DNA of 64,000 nucleotides from CAZDDI01 sp964504195 (GTDB taxonomy: Bacteria; Chloroflexota; Anaerolineae; B4-G1; SLSP01). Every line of letters starts with the position of its first letter. Position 1 is the stretch's first letter. The notes under the pieces are model-generated. The model searched no databases and was not told the origin of the DNA. It saw only the letters and a program-made list of their open reading frames with translations. The DNA lies in NCBI GenBank assembly GCA_964504195.1, contig CAZDDI010000014.1, positions 1 to 64,000 on the forward strand. The letters run 5' to 3'. Below, in pieces: positions 61,297 to 64,000 of this stretch. Position numbers and translations under genes: made by a program.

Positions 61297-64000
61297 AAGT
61301 TTCCTGCTTCGCATTGCCCGCCGCCCGCAGCTCGCGATGTGCGGGAACGCGCTCCAGATAGCTCTGCCGCAGGCGTGCATCGGAGATGTTCGCGGCCCCG
61401 GTTTCCAGCAGTCGGCACGCTGTGGCGAGCAAGGGTTCTTGCCGCGGATCGTCAAGTGTATGTAATATCCGGTAACAAATCAAGTAGATGTTTAGCGGCT
61501 CATACGTTCCTTCCAGAGAGCCATGGCGTAAATATTCCAGAATCACCTCGACTTCAGCAAGAGCCGCGTCCGCCGCACCACGCGCCAGATATAGCTGCGC
61601 CAACCCCGCACGCGGCTCGCAGGCCAAATGCAGTTGCCCGAACGCCTTCCGCATTTCAATCGCCTCGACGTAAGCGGCTTGAGCCGCATTACCTTGCTCA
61701 AGGGCCTGCAGAACATGCCCGAGGAAAGTGAGATTAAAGGCCGTGATATGGCTATCCCCGACCTCCCGGCTACCCTCAATGGCCTCCTGCGCACGACTTA
61801 GTGCGGTTTGCAGATCATCCTGCCGCAACAGCATAAGGGCTACATGGCCCAAAATCTCGCTTTCGCCCACCCGGTCGCTCATCTCACGGCGCAAGCGCAA
61901 CGCCGGATCAACAGCGCGTTGCGCCCGCCGGTACGCGCCTAGCCGATAGTTGACAATGGCCTGTTGGTGAAACGCACTGGCTTCGATCAGGCGATCGCCC
62001 AGCTCTTGCGCCAGTATCAATGCCCGCTCGTTACACGCCAAGGCTCGCGTGTACTCGTACCGGTACAAGTATAGATTGCTTTGATTAAGTAGCGTTGTAC
62101 TTTCTCCCCGACGGTCACCCAATTCTTCTTTGATTAACAAAGATTGCTGATAGTAATGCGCGGCCTCATCAAAATTCCCCAAGCGTTCCTCTTGCAAACC
62201 CAAATTATTCAACGAGGAACTCTCTCCCCAGCGGTCGCCCGTAACAATTTTAAGATCGAGCGATTGCTGATGATAGGCCCGGGCCTGATGATAATCCCCT
62301 TGATGATAGGCGATATTACCCAGGTTATTGAGCAAAGCACTTTGGCGCAAGCGATCGCGCCCCTCGCTGGCAAGGCGCAATCCTTCGCTATAGACTTGAG
62401 CAGCGCGAATATAATCACCACGCTGGTAATAAACATTACCCAGGACGCGCAAGCTATCGGCCTCTAGCTGACTTAGCCCAGCAGCACGCGCCAGCTCCAA
62501 CGACTTCTCAATATAGAGCAACGCGCCATCCAGATCACTCCGGCGCACCCGAATCCACCCCAGCAGGTTATAAATGTGACTAATTTCCGCGCCGGGCTGC
62601 GTTTCATCGAGATAAGTCAACCCTTCGGCCAACCATTGCTCAGCCGAGTTATAATCTCCGCGCGTCTCCTGAGTTTTAGCAGTGCGATAGCACAAATCAG
62701 CCATCTGCCGCGCATACTCCGGCGTTTTGGAATGACTTTTGAGCAGTGAGCGAGCTGTTGCATAGTGATCAAGCGCTTGATTATAATTCGCACCCAGCGC
62801 CAAAATTTTACCCAACGCCTGGTGAATTGTGATACGCCGCTCAATAAACGCTGGCTCACGGCTGCCAGATTCCACCTGTTCCAGCATCACCAACGTGCGC
62901 TGATACCAATGCAGCGCAGCATCGTTGTTGTTAGTCTGTTGCGCTTGCTGGGCCGCCTGTAACGCATACACCACGGCACGGTCAAACTCACCGGCCTCGT
63001 TGAAGTGCTGTGCCAGCTGTTCGGGCGGGGCCGTCCCACGCCGCTCCAGTGCGGTACCAGCCTGATGATGTAACATACGGCGGCGTAACGGCCCGAGATC
63101 AGTGTAAAGCACTTGCTGAATCTCGTTGTTACGGAAGCGTAGCGCGATTTCACCAGGTACCTCTTCAATGAGATGCCGTTCCAGAGCTACATCCAGCTGC
63201 TCCAGCGTCTCCCAGCGAGTCAAACCGCTCATCTCCTGCAAATCCTCAAAGCGGAACGTCTGCCCCAAAATAGCCGCCTGACTGAGCAAAGTCTGCGTAT
63301 CGGGTCGCAAACTCTCGATGCGTCGCCACACAGCCTGATGCACACTTTGCGGCAAACGTAGCTCTGAAAGCTCTGGCAAGCGCCAACTACCGTCTTTCAG
63401 TACAACGATACGGTCATCAATCAAACCTTGAGCAATTTCTTCAATGTAGAAGGGATTGCCCTCAGTATGTTCATAAATGCGTCGTGCCAATTCTATCGGG
63501 GCCGGCCGACGCCAAATCTGCGTAAGCAACTGCTCCACATCTTCCAGACCTAAGCGCTCCAGCGTGAGATGATGATAACCAGTCTGTCCGCTCAAATCGC
63601 GCAGCATCTCGACCAGAAAATGTCCCCGCTCCAACTCCCCCTCGCGATAAATCCCTATAATCATCAACGCCATGCCAGGCAAATGATGACCCAAATAACG
63701 CAAGAGCTCCAAGCTGCTGGTATCGGCCCATTGTAAATTGTCGAAAATGAGCATCCAGGGCCGCTCCTGCGTAGCATATTTGATGAACTGCGTAAGATTT
63801 GTCATCAGACGCAGCTGCTCTTGCTCTAAATCCACTGCCGGAGGCTGGGGAAGATCAGGGAGCATCTGATGGATTTCTGGCACAAGGCGTGTGAAATTAG
63901 CAAGCAGATGGCGACTACGCTGATCGAACACCTCCGGCGGTACTGTATTAAAATAGGCGCGCAAAACCTGGGTAAAGAGATGGTAGGGTGGATTGCTCCG
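61280..64000 (-). CDS. AAA/TPR signalling protein, 5' end outside window (partial)
   Basis: The minus strand is open from the window edge through 907 codons to the stop at 61280, so the N-terminus is missing. Present are a Walker B-like LIFDNLQWADTSSLELL, an AAA/MalT-type winged-helix region with HTEGNPFYIEEIAQGL, and from about residue 340 on a long array of TPRs (GDYNSAEQWLAEGLTYL, GNVYYQRGDYIRAAQVY and others). Walker A must lie outside. The module matches the C-terminal half of the cyclase at 50865-55424; the missing part could be a cyclase, a kinase or a DNA-binding domain. Confidence 0.85.
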   Translation of the reverse strand, partial: RSNPPYHLFTQVLRAYFNTVPPEVFDQRSRHLLANFTRLVPEIHQMLPDLPQPPAVDLEQEQLRLMTNLTQFIKYATQERPWMLIFDNLQWADTSSLELLRYLGHHLPGMALMIIGIYREGELERGHFLVEMLRDLSGQTGYHHLTLERLGLEDVEQLLTQIWRRPAPIELARRIYEHTEGNPFYIEEIAQGLIDDRIVVLKDGSWRLPELSELRLPQSVHQAVWRRIESLRPDTQTLLSQAAILGQTFRFEDLQEMSGLTRWETLEQLDVALERHLIEEVPGEIALRFRNNEIQQVLYTDLGPLRRRMLHHQAGTALERRGTAPPEQLAQHFNEAGEFDRAVVYALQAAQQAQQTNNNDAALHWYQRTLVMLEQVESGSREPAFIERRITIHQALGKILALGANYNQALDHYATARSLLKSHSKTPEYARQMADLCYRTAKTQETRGDYNSAEQWLAEGLTYLDETQPGAEISHIYNLLGWIRVRRSDLDGALLYIEKSLELARAAGLSQLEADSLRVLGNVYYQRGDYIRAAQVYSEGLRLASEGRDRLRQSALLNNLGNIAYHQGDYHQARAYHQQSLDLKIVTGDRWGESSSLNNLGLQEERLGNFDEAAHYYQQSLLIKEELGDRRGESTTLLNQSNLYLYRYEYTRALACNERALILAQELGDRLIEASAFHQQAIVNYRLGAYRRAQRAVDPALRLRREMSDRVGESEILGHVALMLLRQDDLQTALSRAQEAIEGSREVGDSHITAFNLTFLGHVLQALEQGNAAQAAYVEAIEMRKAFGQLHLACEPRAGLAQLYLARGAADAALAEVEVILEYLRHGSLEGTYEPLNIYLICYRILHTLDDPRQEPLLATACRLLETGAANISDARLRQSYLERVPAHRELRAAGNAKQETYETRC

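Overview
The window looks like chromosomal DNA of a member of the Chloroflexota, probably near the Anaerolineae or Caldilineae. This is inferred from the gene set and from style, not from a marker gene. The supporting signs are cyclase/AAA/TPR mega-proteins, DesK/NarX-type histidine kinases with LuxR-type regulators, a UPF0182 membrane protein, lipoproteins together with a sortase, exoproteins ending in YLPLVL-like tails, and intergenic DNA full of palindromic repeats. Coding DNA is moderately GC-rich. The clear exception is an AT-rich patch around 49-50 kb.

Layout. 1-741: the 5' part of a multi-membrane-spanning glycosyltransferase-like protein (minus). 1.2-1.4 kb: two CAU-anticodon tRNAs, one of them the initiator, behind a near-consensus promoter. 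1.4-3.97 kb: a minus-strand operon with a PadR repressor fused to a NifX-like domain, a stand-alone NifX-like protein, an MBL-fold hydrolase and a small zinc-ribbon protein; its promoter overlaps a 19-bp inverted repeat. 4.2-10.6 kb: a polyphosphate/energy neighbourhood (ppgK, ppk1, a YfcE-type phosphoesterase, adk, CYTH-CHAD). 10.7-16.7 kb: flotillin and NfeD, then a full osmoprotectant-type ABC transporter (two permeases, ATPase, binding lipoprotein) with a phospholipase-C-like gene inside the operon. 16.8-22.6 kb: a giant alpha-2-macroglobulin-like lipoprotein without the thioester motif.

22.6-30.2 kb: a divergent promoter region carrying two MITE-like elements, then UPF0182, an RlmI-type methyltransferase, the C-terminal remnant of a HepT toxin and two membrane proteins. 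30.2-37.8 kb: YchF and a signalling cluster (two histidine kinases, one LuxR-type regulator, one lone receiver). 37.8-42.7 kb: three secreted proteins (FG-GAP, choice-of-anchor Q, and an unrecognised exoprotein). 42.7-47.4 kb: a small membrane protein, a sortase, a methyltransferase, a phosphoglycosyl transferase and a GT2 glycosyltransferase, suggesting surface or exopolysaccharide work. 47.4-50.8 kb: a repeat-rich, partly AT-rich accessory patch with an HD-domain protein and a DUF3800 protein.

50.9-64 kb: a soluble-adenylyl-cyclase-like protein, DUF1499, GNAT, a membrane protein, EttA, PAP2, a nucleotidyltransferase, a quinate-5-dehydrogenase-like protein and a second AAA/TPR giant that runs off the window.

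The most unusual content is between and around genes: at least three MITE-like families, several with recognisable target-site duplications; the PadR-NifX fusion operon; the thioester-less macroglobulin; and a cyclase whose two catalytic half-sites are complementary.
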